The notes: generated from the sequence alone by a model not told the origin. A stretch of DNA of 64,000 nucleotides from Mycobacteriales bacterium (GCA_012842085.1 DUTM01000005.1:1-64000), one strand, 5' to 3'; counted from the stretch's first letter, positions 35,530-47,071 are shown. Translations and numbers: made by a program.

Positions 35530-36696
35530 GTGGAGCCTGAGAAACCTGCCCAGTCGCAGCGTTCAGATTTAGGTAATCGACCAGTCACAACACCGGACTT
35601 TTTATTGTCCCGGGCAAGTGGTTCGGTGCGTACTCAAGGCATCGCAAAAACCTTCACTTCTCTTGATGACGCCATTAATGCGATCACCGCTAAAGATGTG
35701 GAAATGGTGGTGGGAGCAGTTCCTTTCGACATCGAGGAACCGTCAGCTCTTATCGTTCCACGCAATATTGTACGGACGAGTTTCCCTTCAGAGCCTCCCG
35801 CGTTTTTCCGGCTCCAACATGTTGCGGCCCGTATCGATAGTTTCTCCCCTACTGCTACCGTCCATAAACGGCGCGTTAAAGACGCTATCTCCGCGATTCG
35901 CGATGGGGTTGCTGAAAAGATTGTGCTTGCCCGCTCGGTCTTTGTCACGGGTGAGGATGTTCTGGATCCGCAACTTATCGCAGCTCGCCTTTTGGACGGC
36001 AGTCCCCGCCAGGAAGCATATTTGGCGGATCTTTCCCCGGCTGGTCCTGAATTCGCAGATAAATGGCTTGTAGGCTCCTCCCCGGAGCTTTTGGTAAGCA
36101 AGCGCGGAAATAAAGTGACGTGCCATCCACTTGCCGGATCTATCGCCCGCGAACAGGATCCGCATTCAGACGCGCTAGCTGCCCGCACCTTACGAAATTC
36201 TGGCAAGGATCGATCCGAGCACCGTTTTGTTACTTTGGCGATTGAGGAAACTCTCCGCCCCTTGTGTAGCGAACTGAATGTGCCCGAGTCTCCTTCACTA
36301 ACCTCAACTCGTGAAATGTGGCATCTTGGAACCCACATCACTGGGACTTTGCGGGATACCGATTTCACTGTGCTCGACCTTGTTAAATTGCTGCAGCCCA
36401 CACCGGCAGTTGGAGGCTGGCCGCGTCGTCCCGCAATGGATTTCATCGCTAACCACGAAGGACCACGCCGCTTCTATGCCGGAACAGTGGGCTGGTGTGA
36501 CGCCAACGGCGACGGTGATTGGGTCGTTGCGATTCGTTGCGCAGAGGTTGATACTGCCCGCAACACAGCGCAAGCCTGGGCTGGGGGCGGCATCGTGGCA
36601 GATTCGGAACCTGCATCCGAAATCCAAGAGACGCGCGACAAACTACGCACCATGCTGCGGGCGCTGGGTATCGTCGATACCCCACGCGAGCGCTAA
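35530..36696 (+). CDS. Isochorismate synthase
   Basis: Chorismate-utilising enzyme making isochorismate, for menaquinone (MenF) or a catecholate/salicylate siderophore (EntC/DhbC). I choose GTG 35530, six bases after AGGAGG; an upstream GTG at 35524 abuts the ribosome site. Of about 388 residues, the chorismate-binding part covers 130-385 with the general base Lys in EKIVLARS, the Glu in CHPLAGSIAREQD (near 210) and WAGGGIVADSEP with metal-binding Glu residues near the end. It is divergent from gltX and convergent with the FAA hydrolase gene. No other menaquinone or siderophore gene is close, so the pathway is undecided. Confidence 0.87.
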   Translation: MEPEKPAQSQRSDLGNRPVTTPDFLLSRASGSVRTQGIAKTFTSLDDAINAITAKDVEMVVGAVPFDIEEPSALIVPRNIVRTSFPSEPPAFFRLQHVAARIDSFSPTATVHKRRVKDAISAIRDGVAEKIVLARSVFVTGEDVLDPQLIAARLLDGSPRQEAYLADLSPAGPEFADKWLVGSSPELLVSKRGNKVTCHPLAGSIAREQDPHSDALAARTLRNSGKDRSEHRFVTLAIEETLRPLCSELNVPESPSLTSTREMWHLGTHITGTLRDTDFTVLDLVKLLQPTPAVGGWPRRPAMDFIANHEGPRRFYAGTVGWCDANGDGDWVVAIRCAEVDTARNTAQAWAGGGIVADSEPASEIQETRDKLRTMLRALGIVDTPRER

Positions 36697-36710
36697 AGTT
36701 GGCCGCTGCC

Positions 36711-37508
36711 TTAAGCGTTTTCGACCGGGTTTTCTAGCGTCCCGATCTCTTCGATGGTGACCGCTACCCGATCGCCCTCTTCTAGTGGCCCAATTCCGCC
36801 CGGTGTGCCGGTCAGAATAATATCGCCCGGCAGGAGCGTCATAATGCTGGTGACGAACTCGATGATCTCTGAGACGGTGTGCACGACCGCAGCGGTATTG
36901 CTGTCTTGGCGCACCTCACTCGACCCATCCGGATGGGTAACCTCCACCAGAAGATCCTGGTCACTGGGGTCTAGTTGGGTCTCAATCCAGGGACCAAGTG
37001 GACAGAACGTGTCGTAGCTTTTGGCACGAGTCCATTGGCCTTCCCGTGCTTGAATATCGCGGGCGGTGACGTCATTCGCAATGGTGTAGCCCAAAATATA
37101 TTTGCGAGCATCCATCGCATCAACGTTGCGACAGGGTTGGTTAATGACAACCGCCAACTCACCTTCGTGGTCGACTCGTTCACTCTCCTGGGGGCGCCTA
37201 ATAGCTGCCCCCGGCCCAATGACCGTAGTGGGCGGCTTGATGAAGATGAGCGGCTCATCAGTTGTCGCAGACTTCATCTCGGCAGCATGGTCAATGTAGT
37301 TCTGCCCTATTGCCACAATCTTCGTTGGGAAGATAGGGGCAAGAAGTCGTGCTTCCGCAAGGGAATACTCTTTCCCGGTAAAGACGGGTTGTCCGTCCCA
37401 CGGAAGTTCGTCAACTTGCCGCAGTTTACATTCCTGGGGATCGTCCGGGTCGCCTTCAACAATGCCGAACGATACCCCTTCTGGGGTAGCAAAACGAGCA
37501 ATACGCAT
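36711..37508 (-). CDS. Fumarylacetoacetate hydrolase-family protein
   Basis: 265-residue FAH-family enzyme, a metal-dependent hydrolase, isomerase or oxaloacetate decarboxylase. Motifs are GQNYIDHAAEM, IFIKPPTTVIGPG, the metal ligands Glu-Glu in DHEGELAVVI and Asp in YTIANDVTARD, and ILTGTPGGIGPL near the end. It is last in the serA-leuB-FAA group, 45 bases after leuB. This gene beside gltX/leuB is conserved in Mycobacterium (Rv2993c). The actual substrate is not known. Confidence 0.85.
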   Translation of the reverse strand: MRIARFATPEGVSFGIVEGDPDDPQECKLRQVDELPWDGQPVFTGKEYSLAEARLLAPIFPTKIVAIGQNYIDHAAEMKSATTDEPLIFIKPPTTVIGPGAAIRRPQESERVDHEGELAVVINQPCRNVDAMDARKYILGYTIANDVTARDIQAREGQWTRAKSYDTFCPLGPWIETQLDPSDQDLLVEVTHPDGSSEVRQDSNTAAVVHTVSEIIEFVTSIMTLLPGDIILTGTPGGIGPLEEGDRVAVTIEEIGTLENPVENA

Positions 37509-37553
37509 AATGCTGAGAATACCTCTTTCAGAACGCGCACCTAGTGTGAGTTT

Positions 37554-38576
37554 TTAAAGCAGCCCCACAATACGGTCGCCAATGTCGGATGTGCTGGCGG
37601 CGGAGTCTCCCCGCTGGGCAACATCCTTTTCGACGGCAGTCATTACTTGCTGTGCTTCCTTGTCATAACCCAGGTGCTCAAGCAGCATTGCTGCCGAAAT
37701 AATTGCTGCCGTAGGATCTGCAAGTTGTTTACCTGCAATATCTGGAGCAGAGCCGTGCACGGGCTCAAACATGGAGGGATTCTTGCGGGTCGCATCAATG
37801 TTTCCGCTGGCAGCTAAGCCAATGCCACCCATGACAGCACCTGCCAGGTCGGTAATGATGTCGCCAAACAGGTTGTCGGTGACAATGACGTCGAAACGTC
37901 CCGGATCAGTCACCAAATATATGGTGGCAGCGTCGATGTGGCAGTAGTCAACATCCACATCGCGGTATTCTTGGGCGACCTCATCCACGGTGCGTTTCCA
38001 CAATGAGCCCGCGTTGGTAAGCACGTTGGTCTTGTGTACCAGGGTGACTTTCTTCCGGCGCTTCATGGCGCGTTCAAAAGCGTCACGAACCACTCTTTCC
38101 ACTCCGAAACGAGTGTTCAGGGAGGTTTCTGTGGCAAGCTCCTGCGGTGTTCCCACGCGGATTGCACCGCCGTCACCGCAGTAGAGCCCTTCTGTTCCTT
38201 CACGGACAACCACAAAATCCATCTCCGGATTGCCAGCTAATGGCGAGGTGACACCCTCATAGAGTTTGGCGGGACGGAGGTTCACGAAGTGGTCGAGGGA
38301 GAAGCGAAGTTTCAGTAGCAGTCCCCGTTCAAGCACACCGGGCGCCACACGTGCCGGGTCACCGATGGCACCCAACAGAATAGCGTCGTGCTGTCGAATC
38401 TTCTCGATGGTCTCATCGGTAAGGATTTCGCCGGTTTCGAGGTAATGGTCGGCACCCAAATCGTACTCAGTGGTTTCAACATCAGGTACTACCGCACGGA
38501 TAGCTTTCAATGCTTCTGCGGTTACCTCTGGACCAATACCGTCTCCACCAATAACTGCAAGATTTATGCTGCTCAT
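37554..38576 (-). CDS. leuB: 3-isopropylmalate dehydrogenase
   Basis: Oxidatively decarboxylates 3-isopropylmalate in leucine synthesis with NAD+. The 340-residue protein has [15 protein letters not shown] near 7-21, substrate arginines in [27 protein letters not shown] near 218, and [10 protein letters not shown] near 273. The start ATG overlaps the serA stop by four bases, so translation is coupled to serine synthesis. Confidence 0.96.
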   Translation of the reverse strand: MSSINLAVIGGDGIGPEVTAEALKAIRAVVPDVETTEYDLGADHYLETGEILTDETIEKIRQHDAILLGAIGDPARVAPGVLERGLLLKLRFSLDHFVNLRPAKLYEGVTSPLAGNPEMDFVVVREGTEGLYCGDGGAIRVGTPQELATETSLNTRFGVERVVRDAFERAMKRRKKVTLVHKTNVLTNAGSLWKRTVDEVAQEYRDVDVDYCHIDAATIYLVTDPGRFDVIVTDNLFGDIITDLAGAVMGGIGLAASGNIDATRKNPSMFEPVHGSAPDIAGKQLADPTAAIISAAMLLEHLGYDKEAQQVMTAVEKDVAQRGDSAASTSDIGDRIVGLL

Positions 38577-40186
38577 GACAAATAAACCTGTTCTGCGCGA
38601 GTAGCGTCAACTGCTTCCACAAGTGTTTCAACTTCATCTTCGCTCAGTGCGCGGCCGAGTCGAAGAATCAAAGTGGCACCCGTGCCAATGGCGTCGGGGC
38701 TCAGTGCACAAGCGATGATATCAATATCCCGGGCACCTAGCGTGGTGCCGACCGCACCCAGCATTCCGGGACGGTCCTCACAGGAAAGGATCAGGTTGTG
38801 GCCTTCGGCGCGCAGATCGAAGCTGCGGCCATTGACGCCAATAATCTTTTCGATTTTTCCGAGGCCAGTGAGTGCGCCAGAGACGCAGCTGACATTTCCG
38901 TCGGCGGTGACGGCACTTACTTCCACAACAGAACGGTGTGTAAGGGCTTCCGTCTTGGTGGTTACCTCGACCGATAGTCCCCGATCTTCGGCCATTTGGG
39001 GGGCGTTGACGAAGGTGACAGCCTCTGTGGTCATGCTGGAGAACAGTCCGCGGAGGGCGGAAAGTCCCAATATTTCGACATTTTCGGCAGAGAGTTCACC
39101 ACGTACATCGACACGCAGGGCGGTGACGGCATCGTCTGCGAGGACACCTGCGATTAGGCCAAGTTTGCGCACCAGCTCAAGCCACGGGGATACCTCATCG
39201 TTAACGGGGCCACCGGAGACGTTCACTGCATCGGGGACGAATTCGCCAGCAAGGGCAAGCAGTACCGACTTCGCGACATCAATACCGGCACGATCCTGTG
39301 CTTCAGCAGTGGAAGCACCCAGGTGTGGGGTGAGAACCGTGTTCGGGGCGTCGATGAGGGGGTTATCAGTGGCTGGTTCGGTCGCGTAAACGTCCATAGC
39401 GGCGCACCGGATTTTGCCCTCTTTAAGAGCTTCAACCAGGTCTTCTTCAACAATGAGTCCACCGCGGGCGGCATTCACAATGATGACGCCTTCCTTGCAT
39501 TTGGCAAGTTCCTCTTTACCAATGAGACCGGCAGTTTCTTTGGTCTTCGGGAGGTGGATGGAAATAATGTCGGCGCGCTCCAACAGCTCGTCGAGTTCCA
39601 CCAGTTCTACACCGAGCTGGGCGGCACGGGCAGCAGGTAGGTAGGGATCATAGGCGACCACAGTGGTGTCGAAAGATTTCATGCGCTGGGCATAAAGTTG
39701 GCCAATATGTCCAAGGCCAATCACACCCACAGTTTTTTGGAAAATCTCCATTCCAGAAAAACTGGAGCGCTTCCATTCGTGGTCACGCAGCGTTTTGTCG
39801 GCAGCTGGGATTTGGCGGGCGGCAGACATGGTGAGAGCCACCGCGTGTTCCGCTGCGGAGTGAATATTTGAGGTGGGGGCGTTGACGACCATGATGCCGC
39901 GATCAGTAGCAGCCGGGATATCGACGTTGTCGAGTCCCACACCGGCGCGTCCCACGATTTTGAGGTTTTTGGCGACTGACAGGGCTTCTTCGTCAATGGT
40001 GGTGGCGGAGCGCACAAGAACTGCATCCGCTTCGGGAAGTGCGCTGAGGAGTTCTTCACGATTGGGACCGTCAACCCAGCGAATTTCTACTTCCTCGCCC
40101 AACGCATCCACGGTTGATTGAGCTAGTTTGTCAGCGATTAGCACTACAGGACGAGCGTTTTGGCTCACAGATTTCTCCATATTCAC
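38573..40186 (-). CDS. serA: D-3-phosphoglycerate dehydrogenase
   Basis: First enzyme of serine synthesis. The roughly 537-residue protein has the catalytic/NAD domain (about 10-315) with [15 protein letters not shown] and catalytic HLGAST, followed by an allosteric substrate-binding domain (about 320-455) and a C-terminal ACT domain (about 460-537). This long type I form is like M. tuberculosis SerA1. GTG 40186 and ATG 40180 are both possible starts; neither has a Shine-Dalgarno sequence. It is upstream of leuB and downstream of the ilvC terminator. Confidence 0.95.
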   Translation of the reverse strand: MNMEKSVSQNARPVVLIADKLAQSTVDALGEEVEIRWVDGPNREELLSALPEADAVLVRSATTIDEEALSVAKNLKIVGRAGVGLDNVDIPAATDRGIMVVNAPTSNIHSAAEHAVALTMSAARQIPAADKTLRDHEWKRSSFSGMEIFQKTVGVIGLGHIGQLYAQRMKSFDTTVVAYDPYLPAARAAQLGVELVELDELLERADIISIHLPKTKETAGLIGKEELAKCKEGVIIVNAARGGLIVEEDLVEALKEGKIRCAAMDVYATEPATDNPLIDAPNTVLTPHLGASTAEAQDRAGIDVAKSVLLALAGEFVPDAVNVSGGPVNDEVSPWLELVRKLGLIAGVLADDAVTALRVDVRGELSAENVEILGLSALRGLFSSMTTEAVTFVNAPQMAEDRGLSVEVTTKTEALTHRSVVEVSAVTADGNVSCVSGALTGLGKIEKIIGVNGRSFDLRAEGHNLILSCEDRPGMLGAVGTTLGARDIDIIACALSPDAIGTGATLILRLGRALSEDEVETLVEAVDATRAEQVYLS

Positions 40187-40365
40187 GTTGTTAATCTGGC
40201 ACGACCGCGTCAGACATTGCAGTTTGCACTAGTACGAAACAAGATCCACTCTTGGGGAATTCTCTTAATCTTGTGGGAGCACTATTGCGTGGTTTCTATT
40301 CTAATCCCCAAAGCCCGATATAAAAATATTGAGCCTATGCGCGGCAGGTGCACGCAGTTTATATG

Positions 40366-40406
40366 ACTGATGCCCCGTCAGCTTGGCAGCTGAGCGGGGC
40401 ATCAGT
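40366..40406 (-). terminator. Terminator of the ilvBNC operon
   Basis: Arms ACTGATGCCCCG (40366-40377) and CGGGGCATCAGT (40395-40406) extend inward through TCAGCT/AGCTGA with one bulge and a TGGC loop. The 18-bp hairpin starts 45 bases after the ilvC stop. The minus-strand tail CATATAAACT is only A/T-rich, not a true T-run. Confidence 0.85.
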
Positions 40407-40450
40407 GGTCAGTTAGTTGGGTGTGTTACCCAGCGGGAGATCCCGCCCTT

Positions 40451-41509
<1,059 letters not shown>

Positions 41510-41557
41510 TTAACGCACCGTTAATTGCTCAGTCTAGTGGGAACACTTGGTCCGATG

Positions 41558-42061
41558 TCAGCGGCTAGCTGTCATGGACTTAGGGCCGCGCCCCAGAGAG
41601 ATTGTGCCGGACTGGACAATCTCGCGAATTCCGAAGGGATCGAGTACACGGAGAAGTGCATCGAGTTTGTCCCGAGTACCGGTCGCTTCCAGGGTGACTG
41701 ATTCTGGTGCGACGTCAATAACCTTAGCGCGGAATAATTCAGCTGTTTGGACAACCTGAATACGGTTGGTCGAATCGCAGCGAACTTTAATCAAAATCAA
41801 TTCACGGGAAACTGAGCTTTCTGGGCTCTGTTCCACAATTTTGAGGACGTTGACCAGCTTGTTGAGCTGTTTCGTCACTTGCTCCAGCGGGAGTCTGTCG
41901 ACCGCTGTCACAATGGTCATACGTGAAATGCCTTCGATTTCGGTGGGCCCCACGGCGAGGGAACGAATGTTGAAACCACGGCGGGCGAAGAGGCCGGCTA
42001 CACGGGTAAGAACACCAGGCTTGTCTTCAACCAAAATACTTAGGGTGTGAGTTGTCGTCAT
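41558..42061 (-). CDS. ilvN: Acetolactate synthase small (regulatory) subunit
   Basis: Regulatory subunit binding valine. The 167-residue protein has an N-terminal ACT domain (LSILVEDKPGVLTRVAGLFARRGFNI, about 5-75) and a C-terminal ACT-like domain (about 85-160). It lies four bases after ilvB, so the two subunits should be made together. Confidence 0.96.
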   Translation of the reverse strand: MTTTHTLSILVEDKPGVLTRVAGLFARRGFNIRSLAVGPTEIEGISRMTIVTAVDRLPLEQVTKQLNKLVNVLKIVEQSPESSVSRELILIKVRCDSTNRIQVVQTAELFRAKVIDVAPESVTLEATGTRDKLDALLRVLDPFGIREIVQSGTISLGRGPKSMTASR

Positions 42062-42065
42062 GGTT

Positions 42066-43925
42066 TTAGCCCTCTCGTCCTAGCTGATCTTCATCGATCA
42101 GTGGGTACATATCCTTCACCATCATAATTTCGCTGTTGCTAGCACCAGCTGGGACCATTGGCCAGACTTTGGCGTCTTTAGAGACAACGAATTCGATCAC
42201 GACCGGGCGGTCATTGATTTCCCGGGCTTTCCGAATAGTGGGGATAATGTCTTCTTCTTTTTCAACACGGAATGCGGCACAGCCCATTGCTTCGGACAGT
42301 TTCACAAAGTCAGGGATGCGACGCTCGTGGGTATCCAGAACAGTCTGGGAGTAGCGCTTGTCATAGAACAGATCCTGCCACTGCCGCACCATGCCATAGT
42401 TGCCGTTGTTGATGAGAGCAACCTTAATGGGCAGGTTGTTCAGGGTGCAGGTGACGAGCTCCTGATTGGTCATCTGGAAGCATCCGTCACCGTCAATAGC
42501 CCACACCTCTTTGTCGGGGTTACCGGCTTGCGCTCCCATGGCGGAGGGAAGGGCGTAACCCATGGTTCCCAGGCCACCAGAGTTGAGCCAGGTGCGTGGC
42601 TTCTCAAAGTTGATGAGTTGCGCAGTCCACATTTGGTGCTGTCCCACACCGGAAACGTAGATGGCGTCCGAGCCGACCTCGTCACTAATCGTTTCGATGA
42701 TGTGTTGTGGGGAGAGTTTTCCTTCCTCATCCAACGCATCGTCGTACTTGACGGTGAAACGGTCGCGCAAGCTGTTGAGGTATGCCACCCAGCTGGAGAT
42801 GTCCTGCACATTGTCTCCGCTCGGGTTGGCTTTCATGACCTCAATAAGTTCGGTGATGACCTCTTTAGCGTCACCCACAATTGGGACATCCACGTCCACG
42901 TTCTTACCGATTTCGGCAGGGTCGATGTCTGCATGGATGATTTGTGAGTTGGGCGAGAAGTAATCCAGGTTGCCGGTTACCCGGTCATCAAAGCGGGTGC
43001 CGAGCGCAATGATGAGATCGGTCTTCTGCAGCGCGGCAACTGCCGGAACGGTGCCGTGCATACCGGCCATTCCGTAGTTGAGCTCATGGTTATTGGGGAA
43101 TGCGTCCAATCCCATGGAGGAGGAAACAACCGGAATTCCCGTCATCTCCACCAGTTCCATCAGTTCTTTGGAGGCGTTGGCGTTAATAATGCCGCCGCCA
43201 ATGAAGAACACAGGTTTTTCGGCGATCGCGATATGGCGAGCAGCTTCCCGGACTTGCTTGCCGTGCGGTTTGGTGACCGGACGGTAGCCGGGCAAATCCA
43301 TGCTGGGAGGCCACGAGAAGGTGGTCTCTGCATTCATTGCGCTCTTGGTGATGTCCACCAACACCGGTCCGGGACGGCCCGTCTGGGCAAGGTGGAAGGC
43401 TTCTGCCAACACCTGCGGAATAGTGTCGGGATCAGTGACCATGTAGCTATGTTTGGTAACGGGGTAGGTGATGCCGGAGATATCCGCCTCTTGGAAAGCA
43501 TCCGTACCGATGAAGGATTCTCCCACCTGGCCGGTAATGGCGACCATGGGGATGGAATCCATCTGCGCATCGGTGAGGGCAGTTACCAGGTTGGTGGCGG
43601 CTGGTCCGGATGTCACCATCGCAACGCCAACGCGTCCAGTGGAGCGTGCGTAACCCTCTGCAGCATGTCCCGCACCCTGTTCGTGACGAACCTGGATGTG
43701 GTTGATGAACTCTGAATCGTAGAGTTTGTCGTAAATCGGCAGAATGGCGCCACCCGGAAGACCGAATACAGTATCCGCACCAAGCTCTTCTAGAGAGCGG
43801 ATTACCGAACGGGCGCCGGTACATTTCTCTGGTTGAACAGTACGGTTACTGGTAGCTGCGTGTGCCGCCTCGGCGGGCGTTGGCACGGAACGCCCTGAGT
43901 GAGGCTGAGCCGTTGTTGCGCTCAC
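42066..43925 (-). CDS. ilvB: Acetolactate synthase large subunit
   Basis: ThDP-dependent enzyme condensing pyruvate with pyruvate or 2-oxobutyrate, the first common step of branched-chain synthesis. The 619-residue protein has an N-terminal Ser/Thr/Ala-rich extension (1-35), the catalytic Glu region [14 protein letters not shown] with [14 protein letters not shown], and the ThDP motif [12 protein letters not shown]...NNGNYG near 480-510. GTG 43925 has AAGGAAC six bases upstream. It is preceded by a leader peptide and attenuator at 43978-44099. Confidence 0.97.
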   Translation of the reverse strand: MSATTAQPHSGRSVPTPAEAAHAATSNRTVQPEKCTGARSVIRSLEELGADTVFGLPGGAILPIYDKLYDSEFINHIQVRHEQGAGHAAEGYARSTGRVGVAMVTSGPAATNLVTALTDAQMDSIPMVAITGQVGESFIGTDAFQEADISGITYPVTKHSYMVTDPDTIPQVLAEAFHLAQTGRPGPVLVDITKSAMNAETTFSWPPSMDLPGYRPVTKPHGKQVREAARHIAIAEKPVFFIGGGIINANASKELMELVEMTGIPVVSSSMGLDAFPNNHELNYGMAGMHGTVPAVAALQKTDLIIALGTRFDDRVTGNLDYFSPNSQIIHADIDPAEIGKNVDVDVPIVGDAKEVITELIEVMKANPSGDNVQDISSWVAYLNSLRDRFTVKYDDALDEEGKLSPQHIIETISDEVGSDAIYVSGVGQHQMWTAQLINFEKPRTWLNSGGLGTMGYALPSAMGAQAGNPDKEVWAIDGDGCFQMTNQELVTCTLNNLPIKVALINNGNYGMVRQWQDLFYDKRYSQTVLDTHERRIPDFVKLSEAMGCAAFRVEKEEDIIPTIRKAREINDRPVVIEFVVSKDAKVWPMVPAGASNSEIMMVKDMYPLIDEDQLGREG

Positions 43926-43977
43926 AATCAGTTCCTTAGGTGACAGGCGGAAATTCCGAATTCCCGCGGTTGGATAG

Positions 43978-44010
43978 TAAAAAACCCTCGACAGCTGGGC
44001 TGTGCGAGGG
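43978..44010 (-). terminator. Attenuator terminator before ilvB
   Basis: On the minus strand CCCTCG pairs with CGAGGG and inner ACAGC with GCTGT, followed by seven T residues. The stem-loop lies between the leader peptide stop (44052) and ilvB (43925). A GGCGTTT segment inside the leader-peptide codons is complementary to AAACGCC at the terminator's 5' foot and could compete with it. Confidence 0.85.
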
Positions 44011-44051
44011 GCGTTTTTCTTCTGACTTCTACCGGCAGCAAAAAACCGAGT

Positions 44052-44099
44052 CTAGCTGAAACGCCGACCGCGACTTAGTACCGATACAAGTAGAATCAT
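44052..44099 (-). CDS. ilvL: ilv leader peptide (attenuator)
   Basis: A 15-codon frame from ATG 44099 encodes MILLVSVLSRGRRFS then TAG. Six of residues 2-8 are Ile, Leu or Val, the amino acids made by the following operon. There is no Shine-Dalgarno sequence, but a -10 box ends six bases before the ATG, so the leader message should start at the ATG itself. An attenuator hairpin follows 41 bases after the stop. Stalling at low branched-chain aminoacyl-tRNA would favour readthrough into ilvBNC. A leader peptide translated without a ribosome site has been described for Corynebacterium glutamicum ilvBNC. Confidence 0.88.
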   Translation of the reverse strand: MILLVSVLSRGRRFS

Positions 44100-44105
44100 G
44101 CCTTC

Positions 44106-44134
44106 ATGGTATGTCCCTAATCCCATATGGTCAA
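44106..44134 (-). promoter_or_regulatory. Promoter of the ilv leader and ilvBNC
   Basis: On the minus strand the -35 is TTGACC (44129-44134), a 17-base spacer follows, and the -10 is TACCAT (44106-44111). Six bases separate the -10 from the leader ATG at 44099. Confidence 0.88.
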
Positions 44135-44261
44135 CATGGTTTCCACATATTGGGATTCTTGTTAGAGTTCGCATGGTTGGCAGTTAGTGGCACAATAGAG
44201 GGTACCTCATAATCTGCCCACTACCCTTCAATTATTCGCAGTGGAGAAAGGCCCTTATATA

Positions 44262-46106
44262 ATGCCCAAACTCAGGTCTGCACAATCAACTCATGGCCGC
44301 GCTGCCGCTGGTGCTCGTGCACTTTGGCGCGCTACTGGAGTCAAAGATTCCGACTTTGGAAAACCCATTATCGCGGTTGCCAACTCTTATACCGACTTCG
44401 TTCCCGGCCACGTACATCTCAAACACGTGGGCGACATTGTGAAACAAGCGATCGAAGAAGCCGGCGGTATTGCCAAAGAATTCAACACCATTGCAGTGGA
44501 TGACGGTATCGCTATGGGCCATGACGGCATGCTGTACTCTCTCCCCAGTCGCGAGATTATCGCCGACTCGGTGGAGTATATGTGCAATGCCCACACCGCT
44601 GACGCCCTCGTCTGCATCTCCAACTGTGACAAGATCACTCCCGGTATGCTGAACGCCGCCCTGCGGATGAACATCCCCACCGTTTTCGTTTCTGGTGGAC
44701 CTATGGAAGCCGGTGGAGCGGTAGTAGTTGACGGTGTTGCCCGTAAGGGATCAGACCTCGTCACCGCCATCTCTGCAAGTGCTTCCCAAAAAACCGACGA
44801 TGACGCTCTCCTCGATATTGAGCGCTCCGCCTGCCCCACCTGTGGCTCCTGCTCCGGTATGTTTACCGCGAACTCCATGAACTGCCTCACTGAGGCGCTG
44901 GGGGTCGCGCTACCTGGAAACGGTTCCACGCTAGCCACCCAGGAAGCTCGCCGGGCACTTTTCGAGAAGGCCGGCAAACTGGTGGTCGAATTAGCGGAAC
45001 GGTACTACCAGGATGAGGACGAAAGTGTCCTCCCCCGCAGCATCGCCACCCGCGATGCCTTCTGCAACGCCATGACCTTAGATATCGCCATGGGCGGATC
45101 CACGAACACCGTGCTCCACATTCTGGCCGCTGCCCAAGAGGCAGAAGTCGATTTCACGCTCTCTGATATTGACGCCATCTCCCGCAAGGTGCCGTGTCTT
45201 TCTAAGGTTGCCCCCAACTCGGATTTCTATATGGAGGATTTCCACCGGGCAGGCGGCATCCCCGCGCTGCTGGGTGAACTCAATCGTGCAGGTCTTCTCC
45301 ACACCAATGTGCACACGGTGCATAGCGACAGTCTGCAATCCTTCCTTGATGACTGGGATATCCGCGGCGGCAAAGCCAGTGCCGAAGCAGAGAAACTGTT
45401 CCACGCCGCTCCCGGCGGAGTGCGCACCACCGAGCCGTTCTCGACCAACGCCCAGTGGGAAAACCTCGACACGGATGCGGCCGCAGGCTGTATTCGCGAC
45501 ATCGACCATGCCTACACCAAAGAGGGTGGCCTGTGTGTCATGTACGGAAACATCTCTGAAGATGGCGCCGTGCTGAAAACCGCTGGAATTACTGAAGACC
45601 AATTCCATTTCGAAGGCCCCGCCCGCGTGGTGGAGAGCCAAGAAGAGGCAGTCTCCGTCATTTTGGATGGCACCTTGCAAGCTGGCGAAGTTCTTTTCGT
45701 CAACTATGAGGGTCCTGCCGGCGGCCCGGGTATGCAGGAAATGCTGCACCCCACCGCTTTCATTAAGGGAGTCGGCCTCGGCAAGAAATGTGCCTTGGTC
45801 ACTGATGGCCGTTTCTCCGGTGGTTCATCCGGTCTTTCTATTGGCCACGTCTCCCCCGAATCGGCGGCAGGCGGCAACATCGGGCTGGTCCGTGACGGCG
45901 ACCCTGTCTACATTGACGTTGAAGAACGCCGACTGGAAGTCCAGATCAGCGATGAAGAGTTCGAGAAACGTCGCGCCGAGGAAGAAAAGCGGGACAAACC
46001 GTGGACTCCCCACAAGGACCGTCCCCGCAAGGTCACTAAAGCGTTGCGCGCCTACGCCAAAATGGCTGCTTCCGCAGATAAGGGCGCAGTCAGGCTCGTT
46101 GACTAA
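44262..46106 (+). CDS. ilvD: Dihydroxy-acid dehydratase
   Basis: [Fe-S] dehydratase making 2-oxo acids of Val/Ile (and Leu precursor). The start is ATG 44262 ([12 protein letters not shown]), with GGAGAAAGG upstream; 614 residues. Cluster cysteines are in SNCDKITPG and [25 protein letters not shown]. Length and motifs match the E. coli/C. glutamicum type, whereas mycobacterial IlvD is shorter. It diverges from ilvBNC with the attenuator region between, and a two-way terminator follows. Confidence 0.96.
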   Translation: MPKLRSAQSTHGRAAAGARALWRATGVKDSDFGKPIIAVANSYTDFVPGHVHLKHVGDIVKQAIEEAGGIAKEFNTIAVDDGIAMGHDGMLYSLPSREIIADSVEYMCNAHTADALVCISNCDKITPGMLNAALRMNIPTVFVSGGPMEAGGAVVVDGVARKGSDLVTAISASASQKTDDDALLDIERSACPTCGSCSGMFTANSMNCLTEALGVALPGNGSTLATQEARRALFEKAGKLVVELAERYYQDEDESVLPRSIATRDAFCNAMTLDIAMGGSTNTVLHILAAAQEAEVDFTLSDIDAISRKVPCLSKVAPNSDFYMEDFHRAGGIPALLGELNRAGLLHTNVHTVHSDSLQSFLDDWDIRGGKASAEAEKLFHAAPGGVRTTEPFSTNAQWENLDTDAAAGCIRDIDHAYTKEGGLCVMYGNISEDGAVLKTAGITEDQFHFEGPARVVESQEEAVSVILDGTLQAGEVLFVNYEGPAGGPGMQEMLHPTAFIKGVGLGKKCALVTDGRFSGGSSGLSIGHVSPESAAGGNIGLVRDGDPVYIDVEERRLEVQISDEEFEKRRAEEEKRDKPWTPHKDRPRKVTKALRAYAKMAASADKGAVRLVD

Positions 46107-46125
46107 TACTTGATAGTCCACAAAT

Positions 46126-46162
46126 AAAAAGTGTGGAGGGCACTAAGCTCTCCACACTTTTT
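46126..46162. terminator. Bidirectional terminator between ilvD and doxX
   Basis: A perfect 13-bp stem (AAAAAGTGTGGAG with CTCCACACTTTTT, 11-base loop) provides a T-run on both strands. It lies 20 bases after ilvD and 13 bases after the convergent DoxX gene stop. Confidence 0.93.
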
Positions 46163-46174
46163 GCTATTTGGTTT

Positions 46175-47071
46175 CTAGAACGGGAACCCTTGGGTGTTTG
46201 CTAGTGCCCAGAAGACGGGACCGGCAGCAATACCGGCAATCCACCATACGAGGGAACCCCACTTCGGTAGCGTCGCCCATTTCCAGGCTCCGTCAATAGC
46301 CCAGCGGCCAGCACCAGTGAGGATGATGGCGGACAATGCACAGACCAGCACCGCGAGAAACGCGATAGAGGAATGGTGGAGACCAGTCGCAGCTGGGATA
46401 CCTATCCCAATCTCAGTCAGAATGAGCGTGCCCGTAACCCCTAAAAGGGCTCCTGCTGCAAGCGGTGTAAACAACCCGAGCACCAGGATAATACCGGCGA
46501 CCAGTTCCACAACTCCGGTGAAAATGGCCCACATCTGCGTAGAGTTCGTGAACCCGACACTGCGTAGCAGTTCTTCTGTTTGGCTGATGGAGCCGCCGAA
46601 CAGTCCGAAAAGCTTGTCGGCGCCGTCTAGCAAGAAAACAATGCCTACTGCGGCACGCAGCAGGAACAAACCCAAGTCCATGGTGCCACGCGGAACTTTT
46701 TCTGTTTCCGGCTCGTCTTCTGCTTCGTCTACGTCAGCGACTAAACTGTCTCCGCTCTCTGCCGGCACATAAGGTAACGTGCTGGGTTCTGCGGGCGGAA
46801 TGACGATTGTTGGAGCCGGTTCGGCTATGGGCGGAAGTGGGAAGGACGTCTCCTCTTCTTCCTCTGGAGCCTCCACTGCGGGAGACTCCTCTACAGGCGA
46901 CTCTTCGGCGGCGCTTATCTTCTGCTGTTCTTCTTCGGATATGGTGTCTACTTCGTCCAGCTGGTCGTCAACTCCCATTTCTTCGGAGCTGAGGGGCAAA
47001 AAGTTGTCAGCAGACACAGCGGCAGCGTCGTCTTGGTCGTCCTCGTGAGGGCCTTTAACATTGTCACTCAT
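46175..47071 (-). CDS. DoxX-family membrane protein with long acidic N-terminus
   Basis: Residues about 135-298 form the DoxX domain with four predicted membrane helices (LFLLRAAVGIVFLLDGADKLFG start). Mycobacterial DoxX proteins have been linked to thiol/redox complexes with SodA and SseA. Residues 1-130 are disordered and very acidic (EEQQK, EEEEE, then Pro-rich), much longer than in minimal DoxX proteins. It lies 67 bases downstream of gatB and is convergent with ilvD. Confidence 0.83.
   Translation of the reverse strand: MSDNVKGPHEDDQDDAAAVSADNFLPLSSEEMGVDDQLDEVDTISEEEQQKISAAEESPVEESPAVEAPEEEEETSFPLPPIAEPAPTIVIPPAEPSTLPYVPAESGDSLVADVDEAEDEPETEKVPRGTMDLGLFLLRAAVGIVFLLDGADKLFGLFGGSISQTEELLRSVGFTNSTQMWAIFTGVVELVAGIILVLGLFTPLAAGALLGVTGTLILTEIGIGIPAATGLHHSSIAFLAVLVCALSAIILTGAGRWAIDGAWKWATLPKWGSLVWWIAGIAAGPVFWALANTQGFPF

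Noticed and set aside
40187-40365. Possible riboswitch or leader peptide upstream of serA
   Set aside because: The 180 bases are A/T-rich with no conserved riboswitch core, convincing hairpin or amino-acid-rich short frame.
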